A stretch of DNA of 5,809 nucleotides from Myxococcales bacterium (GTDB lineage Bacteria > Myxococcota > Bradymonadia > UBA7976 > UBA1532). The stretch covers positions 1-5,809 of the forward strand of contig JAGQJJ010000295.1 of NCBI GenBank assembly GCA_020430675.1. Reading direction: 5' to 3'. The translations under genes were made by a program, and so were the position numbers. A model generated the notes under the pieces. It saw only the letters and a list, made by a program, of their open reading frames with translations. It made no database searches and had not been told where the DNA came from. Of this stretch, positions 1-5,809 are shown piece by piece (the first letter of the stretch is position 1; each line of letters starts with the position of its first letter).

Positions 1-35
1 GATTTCGGGCCAGCGCAGCCCGGCCGGTCCGCCGC

Positions 36-248
36 TCAGGCGTTATCGGCCTTCCACTCCGAAAGCCACGCCATCTGGATGGCTTCGAGCACCTTCTCGC
101 CGCAGCGGTCGGGGTCGTCGTCGAACTGCGGGATCTCCATCACCCACTTCATCAGGTCGGTGAAGCGGATGCTCAGCGGGTCGAGGTCGGGGAACCGGTC
201 GTAGAGCATCTCGCCAATGGCGTGCACATCGGTCCATTTGAGCTTCAT
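36..248 (-). CDS. iscX: IscX, small acidic ISC accessory protein
   Basis: This 70-residue protein is recognisable as IscX (YfhJ family). The E. coli family signature is present: LKWTD near the start (residues 3-7), LYD..PDLDP (15-24), RFTD (28-31), then FDDDP (42-46) followed by EK.LEAI and a Trp-containing C-terminus. The family is known to bind the cysteine desulfurase IscS, in competition with the frataxin CyaY, and it binds iron; its exact role is debated (adaptor or regulator of cluster assembly). The length is typical for the family, which is about 66 residues in E. coli. The ATG start is supported by a strong GGGAGG ribosome site (complement of 256-261) 7 nt upstream. It is the last gene of the operon seen here and follows hscA by 25 nt; the usual ferredoxin gene is not between them. 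One cysteine, C49, lies just after the acidic patch and is not part of any motif I know. Stop is TGA. Confidence 0.95.
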   Translation of the reverse strand: MKLKWTDVHAIGEMLYDRFPDLDPLSIRFTDLMKWVMEIPQFDDDPDRCGEKVLEAIQMAWLSEWKADNA

Positions 249-261
249 CGCGCTGCCTCCC

Positions 262-276
262 TGACCGGCGTGGTCA
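262..276 (-). repeat. Small inverted repeat across the hscA stop codon
   Basis: Perfect 5-bp arms TGACC (262-266) and GGTCA (272-276) flank a 5-nt gap. The dyad covers the hscA TGA stop and ends one base into the iscX ribosome site. In RNA it would be a small hairpin in the hscA-iscX junction. There is no U-tract, so it does not look like a terminator. It may be chance; no function is assigned. Confidence 0.35.
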
Positions 277-2145
277 GTCGTGTTTGCCCCCGCCGATCGG
301 GGCGTCGGCCAGCTCGGCTTCGAGCGTCTCGACCTTCACGTCGCGCAGGCCGGCCTGCAGCGCGCGCTCCATGCGCCGCTGGGCGAAGCCGCCGCTGACC
401 TTGTCGAGAAGCTGGGTCAGGTCTTCGATGGCGCGGTGGTCGGTGCCGATCATGGCCGCTTCGAGGTCGGCGACCACCTCGCCGATGACGCCGCGTTCTT
501 CGACGGTGACCAGGTCGGCGTCGACTTCGAGCGCCTTGCGCAGCGGCATCAGCACGCGCTCGGCTTCGACCTGCGCGGTGCGCAGCACCCGGGCCATCAC
601 GTCCTCTTCGGCGTGGTCGAGGCTGTCTTGCAGCATCTGCTCGACCTCGGCGTCGGTCAGCCCGTGGCTCGGGCGCACCTCGACCGACTGCTTGACGCCG
701 GTGGTGGTCTCTTCGGCCGAGACCTGCAGGATGCCGTCGGCGTCGACCTGAAACGTCACCCGCACCCGCGCCGCGCCGGCAGGCCGCGGGGGGATGCCGG
801 TCAGGCGGAAGCGCGCCAGGCTGCGACAATCATCGGCCAGCTCGCGCTCGCCCTGCAGGACGTGCACGTCCATGCCGTCCTGGCCATCCTGGAACGTGGT
901 GAACTCCTGCGCGCGGCTGGCGGGAATCTGGCTGTTGCGCGGGATGATCTTTTCGACCACGCCGCCCATCGTCTCGAGGCCCAGCGAGAGCGGGATGACG
1001 TCGAGCAGCAGCACATCGCCGTGGTCGAGCAGGCGCAGTTCGCTGTCGATCGAGAGCAGATCGGCCTGGCTGGCGGCGCCGAGCGCGACGACCTGGTCGG
1101 GGTCGATGTCGCAAAGCGGCTTCTGGCCAAAGATCTCGACGACCAGCCGCTGCACGATGGGCGAGCGGGTGCTGCCGCCGACGAGGACCACGCCGTCGAT
1201 CTCATCGGCGCGCAGGCCGGCGTCGCTGAGCGCCTGCCGGCAGGGCGCCACGACGCGGTCGAGCACCGGCTGCACGATGCGCTGGTACTGGTCGCGGCTG
1301 AGCGCGCGGCTGAAGGTGCCGCCGGCGGGCAGATCGAGCTGAAAGCGGGCCTCGAAGTGGTCGGTCAGCGCCATCTTGACCCGCTCGGCGGCGTCGAGCG
1401 CGCGGCGCTGCACGCCGGGCGCGACGTCGGCCAGCGCGAGGCCGGCTTCGGCGAGCATCGTGCGGGCGAACAGCCGGTCGAGGTCATCACCGCCGAGCTG
1501 CGTATCACCGCCGGTCGAGAGCACCTCGAAGACGCCGTCGACCAGATGCAGGATGCTGATATCGAAGGTGCCGCCGCCCAGGTCGAAGATGGCGAAGCGG
1601 CCCTCCTGGCGCTTTTCGAGCCCGTAGGCCAACGCCGCCGCGGTGGGCTCGTTGAGCAGACGCATCACGTCGAGCCCGGCGAGCGCGCCGGCCTGGCGCG
1701 TGGCGTTGCGCTGGGCGTCGTCGAAGTAGGCCGGCACCGTGATGACCGCCTTGAGCACGCCCTCGCCAAGCGCGCCGCGGGCGCGGGCGAGCAGCGCTTC
1801 GAGGATGCGCGCCGAGATCTCGACCGGGGTATGCCACCCACCGCCGACACCTACGCGCAGGACCGCGCCGTCCTGAAGCAGCGGCAAGGTCGTCAGCCCG
1901 CCGGCCTTCGCTTCGTCGGCCGTGCGGCCCATCAGCCGCTTGACCGAGACCACGGTGTCGCCCGGCCGCTCATGGGCCTGCGCCCGCGCTTCGTGGCCGA
2001 CCGTCAGCGTGTTGTCGGGGCCAAAGGCGACCGCCGACGGCAGGATGGCCCGTCCCTCGGCGTCGGGCAGCGCCCGGGCTTCGCCGTTGTGCACCACGGC
2101 CACCAGGCTGTTGGTGGTGCCGAGGTCGATGCCGATGGCTTTCAT
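274..2145 (-). CDS. hscA: HscA, Hsp70-type chaperone for Fe-S cluster transfer
   Basis: This 623-residue protein is an Hsp70 of the specialised HscA type (E. coli HscA is 616). It uses ATP to bind IscU through its LPPVK motif and to promote cluster release to acceptor proteins; HscB stimulates its ATPase. The nucleotide-binding domain (about 1-375) shows GIDLGTTNS at 5-13, KRLMGR at 69-74, [10 protein letters not shown] at 137-146, [11 protein letters not shown] at 165-175, [10 protein letters not shown] at 188-197 and GGSTR at 323-327. The interdomain linker [11 protein letters not shown] is at 379-389, followed by a substrate-binding domain with HscA-specific wording ([29 protein letters not shown]) and a helical lid to the end. 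The stretch just before the linker is about 5 residues longer than in E. coli as I recall it, and the roughly 20-residue N-terminal extension of the E. coli protein is absent. The ATG is preceded by AGGAG 8 nt upstream. It lies 22 nt after hscB. The long antisense open frames across this gene are GC-driven shadows. Confidence 0.98.
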   Translation of the reverse strand: MKAIGIDLGTTNSLVAVVHNGEARALPDAEGRAILPSAVAFGPDNTLTVGHEARAQAHERPGDTVVSVKRLMGRTADEAKAGGLTTLPLLQDGAVLRVGVGGGWHTPVEISARILEALLARARGALGEGVLKAVITVPAYFDDAQRNATRQAGALAGLDVMRLLNEPTAAALAYGLEKRQEGRFAIFDLGGGTFDISILHLVDGVFEVLSTGGDTQLGGDDLDRLFARTMLAEAGLALADVAPGVQRRALDAAERVKMALTDHFEARFQLDLPAGGTFSRALSRDQYQRIVQPVLDRVVAPCRQALSDAGLRADEIDGVVLVGGSTRSPIVQRLVVEIFGQKPLCDIDPDQVVALGAASQADLLSIDSELRLLDHGDVLLLDVIPLSLGLETMGGVVEKIIPRNSQIPASRAQEFTTFQDGQDGMDVHVLQGERELADDCRSLARFRLTGIPPRPAGAARVRVTFQVDADGILQVSAEETTTGVKQSVEVRPSHGLTDAEVEQMLQDSLDHAEEDVMARVLRTAQVEAERVLMPLRKALEVDADLVTVEERGVIGEVVADLEAAMIGTDHRAIEDLTQLLDKVSGGFAQRRMERALQAGLRDVKVETLEAELADAPIGGGKHD

Positions 2146-2167
2146 GGGCCGGGCTCCTGCCAGTCTT

Positions 2168-2770
2168 TCAGGGGTCGCCGGCGCCCAGCTCGTCGAGCAT
2201 GCGCCGAAGATACTTGAGCTGCGCCGCGAGGCGGGCGAGCGCGTCGAGGGGAGGGGCGGCGTCGGCGGGCGCGTCGAGGCCTTCGCCCAGGCGGCTCAGC
2301 GTCGCTTCGTAGCGCGCGGCGATCTCACGGCCCAGGCGGCTGCGCTCGACGTGCGCGTCGGTACCCGTCAGCTCTTCGATGGCCTCGCGCAGCTCGATGA
2401 CCTCCATCAAGAAGGCCGGATCGAGCTTCACGCCGCGGTCGTCGTGCATCGACACGCCGCGCAGCGTCAGCAGGTAATCGGCGCGCCGCACCGGGTCGCG
2501 CAGCACCCGCACCGCGTCGTTGAGCGCGGTGGCGTGCTGCATCGAGAGCACGCCCATGCGCTCGCCGCGACCGACGAAGCGGTCAGGGTGCACCTGCCGC
2601 TGGCGCTGGCGATGTTGGGCGGCGATCTGGTCGGCGTCCTGCGCGAAGCGACGTTCGAGGCCCAGCCGCGCGAAGTGGTCGATCGTCGGATCAGGCGGCA
2701 GCAGGGTCTTGCACGCCGCGCAGAAGACGGCGCCCGCCTCGGCAGCCAGCCCGCATTGCCAACACTTCAT
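2168..2770 (-). CDS. hscB: HscB, J-domain co-chaperone with N-terminal zinc-finger-like module
   Basis: This 200-residue J-protein delivers IscU to HscA and stimulates HscA ATPase. The first 30 residues form a four-cysteine module: C3 and C6 (CWQC) and C17 and C20 (CAAC), followed by PPDPT (25-29). A J-domain of the Hsc20 type covers about 31-105, with the catalytic HPD at 61-63 and the family pattern LNDA (83-86), DP..RA.YLL.L.G (92-105). A C-terminal helical region (about 110-195) corresponds to the IscU-binding bundle. E. coli HscB (171 residues) lacks the cysteine module, whereas eukaryotic mitochondrial HSCB carries a similar one (CWNCG...CPQC) that binds zinc. I chose the ATG at 2770, not an in-frame GTG at 2806, because the GTG would lie inside iscA and add 12 unrelated residues. 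The start lies 7 nt after the iscA stop with only a weak ribosome site, so translational coupling to iscA is likely. It is followed 22 nt later by its partner hscA. Confidence 0.95.
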   Translation of the reverse strand: MKCWQCGLAAEAGAVFCAACKTLLPPDPTIDHFARLGLERRFAQDADQIAAQHRQRQRQVHPDRFVGRGERMGVLSMQHATALNDAVRVLRDPVRRADYLLTLRGVSMHDDRGVKLDPAFLMEVIELREAIEELTGTDAHVERSRLGREIAARYEATLSRLGEGLDAPADAAPPLDALARLAAQLKYLRRMLDELGAGDP

Positions 2771-2777
2771 TGAGGGC

Positions 2778-3101
2778 TCAGACGCTGAAGCTCTCGCCGC
2801 AGCCACAGGTGCGCCGGGCGTTGGGGTTGGTGAACTTGAAACCCGCCCCGGCGAGGCTGTCGACGTAGTCGATCTCGGTGCCCATCAGGTAGAGGTAGCT
2901 CTTGGGATCGACAAACAGGGTCACGCCGTGGCTGTCGACCTCGCGGTCGCCCTTGTTGCCCGTCTCGGCGAACTCAAGGAAGTAGGTGAAGCCGGAGCAG
3001 CCGCCGCCGCGCACGCCGACGCGCAGACCCTGCGTCGGATCGGGGCGCTTTTCGATCAGCTCCTTGACCTTCGAGGCTGCGTTTTCGCTCAGCGAGATCA
3101 T
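2778..3101 (-). CDS. iscA: IscA, A-type Fe-S carrier protein
   Basis: The 107-residue length equals that of E. coli IscA. The three invariant cysteines of A-type carriers are present: C35 in GGGCSGF and C99 and C101 in the C-terminal TCGCGESF. These ligate iron or a [2Fe-2S]/[4Fe-4S] cluster that the carrier passes to target apoproteins in the cytosol. An N-terminal helix with S.NAASKVKELIEK (about 5-18) and the central LEF and D.KSYLYL.G strand-helix pattern fit the family fold. Related A-type proteins (ErpA, SufA) share these motifs; placement between iscU and hscB argues for IscA. The ATG overlaps the iscU TGA by one base (TGATG), which points to translational coupling, and a weak AAGGG (complement of 3111-3115) lies 9 nt upstream. 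Stop is TGA. Confidence 0.96.
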   Translation of the reverse strand: MISLSENAASKVKELIEKRPDPTQGLRVGVRGGGCSGFTYFLEFAETGNKGDREVDSHGVTLFVDPKSYLYLMGTEIDYVDSLAGAGFKFTNPNARRTCGCGESFSV

Positions 3102-3487
3102 CAGGCCAATCCCTTTTTCTGCTTGTAGTCAGCGATCGCCGCGCGGATGGCGTCTTCGGCGAGCACCGAGCAGTGAATCTTGACCGGGGGCAGCGCCAGG
3201 TGGTCGGCGATGTCGCGGTTCTTGATGGTCAACGCCTCGTCGATGGTGCGGCCCTTGACCCACTCGGTGACCAGGCTGCTGCTGGCGATGGCCGAGCCGC
3301 AGCCATAGGTCTTGAAGCGCGCGTCTTCGATGACGCCCTCGGGCGTCACCCGAATCTGCAGGCGCATCACGTCGCCGCAAGCGGGCGCGCCGACGAGGCC
3401 GGTGCCGACCTGGGTGTCGTTCTTGTCGAGGGTGCCCACGTTGCGGGGGTTCTCGTAGTGGTCGATGACCTTGGTGCTATAGGCCAT
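3101..3487 (-). CDS. iscU: IscU, Fe-S cluster assembly scaffold
   Basis: The 128-residue protein matches E. coli IscU in length and in residue numbering at every key site. The cluster and sulfur-accepting residues are C37 (PACGD, with D39), C63 (YGCGSAIASSS), H105 and C106 (KIHCSVLAEDA). The chaperone recognition motif LPPVK is at 99-103 and is the site HscA binds, so the scaffold is matched to the hscBA pair downstream. IscU receives persulfide sulfur from IscS and iron and builds a [2Fe-2S] cluster in the cytosol. The N-terminal Y..KVIDHYENPRNVG is typical of the family. The ATG is preceded by AGGAGG (complement of 3493-3498) at 5 nt, one of the best ribosome sites in the window, in keeping with a scaffold needed in quantity. 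It lies 18 nt after iscS and shares one base with the iscA start. Confidence 0.98.
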   Translation of the reverse strand: MAYSTKVIDHYENPRNVGTLDKNDTQVGTGLVGAPACGDVMRLQIRVTPEGVIEDARFKTYGCGSAIASSSLVTEWVKGRTIDEALTIKNRDIADHLALPPVKIHCSVLAEDAIRAAIADYKQKKGLA

Positions 3488-3505
3488 GGCGTCCTCCTTC
3501 TGTCC

Positions 3506-4720
3506 TCAGTGGTGGGCCCACTCGATCGACTTCAGGTCGATGCCGTCCTGGTGCATCTCCCAAAGCGGTGACATCGCGCGCAGGCGGGCCACCGCGTCGA
3601 TCACCAGATCGGCCACGTAGTCGACCTCTTCTTCGGTGTTGAAGCGCCCGATCCCAAACCGGATGCTCGAATGTGCGTTCTCGTCGTCGAGCCCCAGCGC
3701 GCGCAGCACATAGCTGGGCTCAAGGCTTGCCGAGGTGCAGGCCGAGCCGCTCGACACCGCCACATCGCGCAGCGCCATCAAGAGCGACTCGCCCTCGACG
3801 TAGCTGAAGCTGATGTTCAGGTTGCCGGGCAGGCGCCGCTCGGTGTCGCCGTTGATCAGCACCTCGGGCACGCCGGCCAGGATGCGATCGCGCAGGCGGT
3901 CGCGCAGGCGGCGGGTGCGGGCCATCTCGGCGGGCATCTCTTCGCGGGCGATCTCGGCCGCCTTGCCGAGCCCGACGATCTGATGCACCGGCAGGGTGCC
4001 CGAGCGCATGCCGCGCTCATGGCCGCCGCCGTGGATGAGCGGCGCGATGCGCACCCGGGGCTTCTTGCGCCGCACATAGAGCGCGCCGATGCCCTTGGGG
4101 CCGTACATCTTGTGGGCCGAGATCGAGAGCAGGTCGATGCCCATCGCTTCGACGTCGATCGGCACCTTGCCCGCCGTCTGCGCCGCGTCGGTGTGGAAGA
4201 GCACGCCGCGCTGCTTGCAGATGGCCCCGATCTCGGCGAGCGGGTTGAGCACGCCGACCTCGTTGTTGCCGTGCATCAAGCTGACGATGACCGTATCGTC
4301 ACGAATCGCGTCAGCGACCGCCTTCGGGTCGATGAGGCCGGCGGCGTTGACCGGCAGGAAGGTCACCTCGCAGCCCTGGCGCTCCAGGTGGCGTACGGTG
4401 TCGATCACCGCCTTGTGCTCGATGGGGCTGGTGATGATGTGCTTGCCCTTGGCCGCGTAGAACTCGATGGCGCCTTTGATGGCCATGTTGTTCGACTCGG
4501 TGGCGCCGCTGGTGAAGATGATCTCCTTGGCGGTCGCGCCGATGAGGGCGCCGATCTGCTCGCGGGCCTGCTCGACGGCCTCTTCGGCGACCCAGCCGAA
4601 CGGGTGGTTGCGGCTGGCGGCGTTGCCGAAATGCTGCGTGAGATACGGCATCATCGCCTCGGCCACCCGCGGGTCGCAGGGCGTCGTGGCGTGGTTGTCC
4701 ATGTAGATCGGCAGGTCCAT
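3506..4720 (-). CDS. iscS: IscS, PLP-dependent cysteine desulfurase
   Basis: This 404-residue protein has the same length as E. coli IscS. It converts L-cysteine to L-alanine and carries the sulfur as a persulfide, which it passes to IscU and, in many bacteria, to tRNA thiolation and cofactor pathways. PLP-site features are visible: SGATES (71-76), H102 in the IEHKAV segment (the E. coli H104 equivalent), the D178 and Q181 region, and the Schiff-base lysine K204 in [10 protein letters not shown]. The mobile catalytic cysteine is C328 in [14 protein letters not shown], the group I desulfurase loop. The C-terminus SIEWAHH, part of the IscU-binding surface, is conserved, so this is IscS rather than NifS or SufS. 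The ATG has GGAAGGA 6 nt upstream. It starts 31 nt after the regulator gene and is followed by iscU after 18 nt. An in-frame 12-bp tandem repeat encodes RLRDRLRD at 272-279. Confidence 0.98.
   Translation of the reverse strand: MDLPIYMDNHATTPCDPRVAEAMMPYLTQHFGNAASRNHPFGWVAEEAVEQAREQIGALIGATAKEIIFTSGATESNNMAIKGAIEFYAAKGKHIITSPIEHKAVIDTVRHLERQGCEVTFLPVNAAGLIDPKAVADAIRDDTVIVSLMHGNNEVGVLNPLAEIGAICKQRGVLFHTDAAQTAGKVPIDVEAMGIDLLSISAHKMYGPKGIGALYVRRKKPRVRIAPLIHGGGHERGMRSGTLPVHQIVGLGKAAEIAREEMPAEMARTRRLRDRLRDRILAGVPEVLINGDTERRLPGNLNISFSYVEGESLLMALRDVAVSSGSACTSASLEPSYVLRALGLDDENAHSSIRFGIGRFNTEEEVDYVADLVIDAVARLRAMSPLWEMHQDGIDLKSIEWAHH
3888..3911. repeat. 12-bp perfect tandem duplication inside iscS
   Basis: The unit TCGCGCAGGCGG occurs twice head to tail (3888-3899 and 3900-3911). 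It is in frame and encodes the repeated RLRD in an Arg-rich helix of IscS (residues 272-279). By my recalled comparison, the local spacing differs from E. coli IscS by only one residue, so it may be convergent Arg/Leu codon use rather than a fresh duplication. Confidence 0.5.
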
Positions 4721-4751
4721 CCTCAGTCCTTCCGCGTCGGCAGCGCGCCGG

Positions 4752-5219
4752 TCAATGGGCGGTCAGGCCGGTGATCAGGGTCAGCGAATCATCGGCCGCC
4801 TCATCGGTGCGGGCGCAGCCGCCGCAGGCATCATGCGGCTCCTCTTCCTGCACCCCGCACGACCGGCAGCCCTCAAGAAAGGCCAGGCTGTCGGCCAGCT
4901 CGCGCTCCAGGCGCTGCAGCTCGACCAGGCGCCCGCGCACTTCGGCCAGCCGGGCGCGATACGAAGCCTTGATGCGCTCCATCGCCTCGCGCGGGGTCTC
5001 ACCGGCGGACCAATCGCGCACGAGGGTCTGAATTTCGCCCAACGAGAAGCCCAGGCGCTGGAGGCGGTCGATATAGACGATGCGCTCGACGTTGTCCTCG
5101 TCGTAGAGCCGAAAACCGCCCTGCGTGCGCTCGGCGGGTGACAGCAGCGTCATCTCTTCGTACAGGTGCAGCGCCCGCACCGTCTTGTCGGTGCGGCGGG
5201 CGAGCTCGCCGATGCGCAT
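4752..5219 (-). CDS. MerR-family regulator with C-terminal tetracysteine cluster, likely controlling the isc operon
   Basis: The product is 155 residues from the ATG at 5219. An N-terminal MerR winged helix-turn-helix covers about 1-70 ([24 protein letters not shown] at 34-39, RLGFSLGEI at 55-63). A long heptad-like helix follows (about 75-116), the usual dimerisation coiled coil. The C-terminus has C118-X2-C121 and C132-X2-C135, with H129 between, which could bind an Fe-S cluster or a metal such as zinc. The spacing differs from the SoxR pattern CX2CXCX5C. The gene sits where IscR (Rrf2 family) stands in E. coli, 31 nt before iscS, so autoregulation and control of the operon by cluster or metal status is a reasonable inference. 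I rejected a TTG start at 5306 because it falls inside a TTGACA promoter box. A GTG at 5240 with GGAGG 5 nt upstream is a real alternative and would add 7 residues. The ATG has a weaker GGTGA. The ligand is unknown. Confidence 0.88.
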   Translation of the reverse strand: MRIGELARRTDKTVRALHLYEEMTLLSPAERTQGGFRLYDEDNVERIVYIDRLQRLGFSLGEIQTLVRDWSAGETPREAMERIKASYRARLAEVRGRLVELQRLERELADSLAFLEGCRSCGVQEEEPHDACGGCARTDEAADDSLTLITGLTAH

Positions 5220-5277
5220 CAGTTCACCGCGCCGGGGCACGGGCACCTCCGAGGCGACCAGGGGTCGAGGGGGGCAG

Positions 5278-5306
5278 ACCCTACTCGGGTCGTGAAGTGG
5301 TGTCAA
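5278..5306 (-). promoter_or_regulatory. Candidate sigma-70-type promoter of the isc operon
   Basis: A perfect TTGACA (complement of 5301-5306) is followed by a 17-nt spacer and TAGGGT (complement of 5278-5283), a weak -10 box matching three of six consensus bases. Transcription would begin near 5271, leaving a leader of about 30-50 nt before the regulator start. A dyad with perfect 5-bp arms, GTGGT (5297-5301) and ACCAC (5306-5310), covers the -35 box, where a bound protein would block polymerase. Transcription start is not shown by sequence alone. Confidence 0.45.
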
Positions 5307-5309
5307 CCA

Positions 5310-5339
5310 CTCATACCCTTACGTATAGGTTAGATTCAG
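5310..5339 (-). promoter_or_regulatory. Candidate MerR-type operator within an alternative promoter
   Basis: An imperfect palindrome at 5315-5330 reads ACC..TACGTA..GGT (12 of 16 positions symmetric), resembling the ACC...GGT operators of MerR-family regulators. On the minus strand it fills the spacer between a weak -35-like CTGAAT (complement of 5334-5339) and a -10-like TATGAG (complement of 5310-5315), 18 nt apart; MerR-type promoters typically have long spacers of 19-20 nt. It lies upstream of the MerR-family gene, consistent with autoregulation. It could instead be an activator or repressor site for the TTGACA promoter next to it. Confidence 0.4.
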
Positions 5340-5375
5340 CTCGACCGCGGTGGGTTTCGGACGCCGTGCGACTGG

Positions 5376-5809
5376 TTACTGCTGGGGAATGGTGTGGATG
5401 TAGTCGCGGTATTCGCGACCATCGGCCGTCTTGACCGTGATGCCGAGCAGGCCGAGCTGGTCTTCGGGCAGCGCCAGGGCCTCTTCAAAGCCGGTCAATG
5501 TGGTCGTCGGGTGGTGGCCCAGCTCGATGACGCGGCTGTCGGGCGGGATGTTGAGCCCGCGGATCACGTCGAGCGGCAACAGCTCTTCGGCCAGGATGCG
5601 CGCCGGCATGCGGCCGTTGCGCGGCAGGTTGCCGTAGTAGCGGCGGATGTGGTCCTTGACCACCGCCACCGGCACCTCGGGCATGGGGGCCGCGCCCATG
5701 CGGCCGAGCGGCGGGCCTTTGGGCGCCTCGGGCGGGGCGGCCCAGCTCGGCGCGACCGGCGGTGAGGGGGCGGCGGTCGGCGCTTCGTCCGCCGCGGGTG
5801 GCGGGGTGG
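5376..5809 (-). CDS. 3' part of an unrecognised protein with a Pro/Ala-rich region (runs off the window)
   Basis: The open frame continues without a stop to the window edge, giving at least 143 residues ending in HTIPQQ and a TAA stop. I do not recognise the family. The first 50 or so visible residues are rich in Pro and Ala (for example APSPPVAPSWAAPPEAP), which resembles a flexible linker such as those after a signal peptide or lipoprotein anchor; no signal sequence is visible because the start lies outside. The remaining 90 or so residues look like a compact mixed domain with KDHIRRYYGNLPRNGRMP, LPLDVIRGLNIPPDSRVIELG and TADGREYRDYI. There is no cysteine in the visible part, which rules out a ferredoxin. 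ATG codons at 5699 and 5684 lack ribosome sites, supporting a start further upstream. It reads in the same direction as the isc operon but is separated from the regulator start by 156 nt and a likely promoter, so it is probably a different transcription unit. No clear terminator follows it. Confidence 0.7.
   Translation of the reverse strand, partial: TPPPAADEAPTAAPSPPVAPSWAAPPEAPKGPPLGRMGAAPMPEVPVAVVKDHIRRYYGNLPRNGRMPARILAEELLPLDVIRGLNIPPDSRVIELGHHPTTTLTGFEEALALPEDQLGLLGITVKTADGREYRDYIHTIPQQ

Noticed and set aside
6..22. Stem CGGGC/GCCCG after iscX as an intrinsic terminator
   Set aside because: On the transcribed strand the stem is followed by GAAATC, not a U-run, and the arms are only 5 bp. 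The end of the transcript is not visible in the window.
280..2217. A very long open frame of 645 codons on the plus strand, antisense to hscA and part of hscB
   Set aside because: Its product is low in recognisable motifs, and it lies opposite an unmistakable HscA. High GC and biased third positions leave the opposite frame free of stops.
2771..2806. GTG start for hscB that would overlap iscA
   Set aside because: It adds 12 Ala/Ser-rich residues unlike any HscB N-terminus, and the ATG at 2770 places CWQC near the start as in cysteine-module HscB proteins.
3671..4774. A 367-codon plus-strand open frame antisense to iscS
   Set aside because: It is a shadow of iscS caused by codon bias. The product is rich in His, Ala, Asp and Arg without domain motifs.
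4752..5219. Naming the regulator SoxR or CueR
   Set aside because: SoxR has CX2CXCX5C and CueR has a two-cysteine metal loop. The CX2C-X10-CX2C here fits neither, so no symbol is given.
5220..5306. N-terminal extension of the MerR-family protein from a TTG at 5306
   Set aside because: The TTG is the first half of a TTGACA promoter box, it has no ribosome site, and MerR proteins normally begin just before the IGELA segment.
5344..5351. ACCGCGGT perfect 8-bp palindrome as a terminator or operator
   Set aside because: It has no loop or U-run, and 8-bp GC palindromes are common by chance at this base composition.
5376..5809. The partial upstream gene as a relocated ferredoxin or an IscR
   Set aside because: No cysteine occurs in its visible 143 residues, and no helix-turn-helix can be seen.

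Overview
The window is a GC-rich (roughly two-thirds G+C by eye), tightly packed bacterial segment. Every gene I can support reads on the minus strand, so the biological order runs from high to low coordinates. The core is a near-complete ISC iron-sulfur cluster assembly operon: a MerR-family regulator, then iscS, iscU, iscA, hscB, hscA and iscX. Gaps between genes are -1 to 31 nt, with iscU and iscA sharing one base, so a single transcript from about 5271 down to 36 is the simplest reading.

From high to low coordinates: 5376-5809 is the 3' end of an unrecognised gene that runs off the window edge, with a Pro/Ala-rich stretch followed by a small globular-looking domain. The gap 5220-5375 holds the putative promoter region of the isc operon, with a TTGACA box and two adjacent dyads. 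The regulator (4752-5219) is followed by the cysteine desulfurase IscS, the scaffold IscU, the A-type carrier IscA, the J-protein HscB, the Hsp70 HscA and the small acidic protein IscX. Positions 1-35 hold no supported feature.

The genes form one pathway. IscS takes sulfur from cysteine and passes it to IscU, where a [2Fe-2S] cluster is built. HscB brings loaded IscU to HscA, which recognises its LPPVK motif and drives cluster release in an ATP cycle. IscA helps deliver clusters or iron. IscX is a small IscS-binding modulator. All key catalytic and ligand residues are intact.

Three departures from the textbook E. coli operon (iscR-iscS-iscU-iscA-hscB-hscA-fdx-iscX) stand out. The Rrf2-type IscR is absent, and a MerR-family protein with a C-terminal CX2C-X10-CX2C cluster takes its place. 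The ferredoxin gene is missing, since only 25 nt separate hscA from iscX. HscB carries an N-terminal four-cysteine module like that of eukaryotic HSCB, which E. coli HscB lacks. High GC, this operon content and the MerR regulator suggest a proteobacterium in the broad sense, perhaps a deltaproteobacterial-type lineage (Myxococcota or Bradymonadota). That placement is inference only, as no rRNA or other marker is present.
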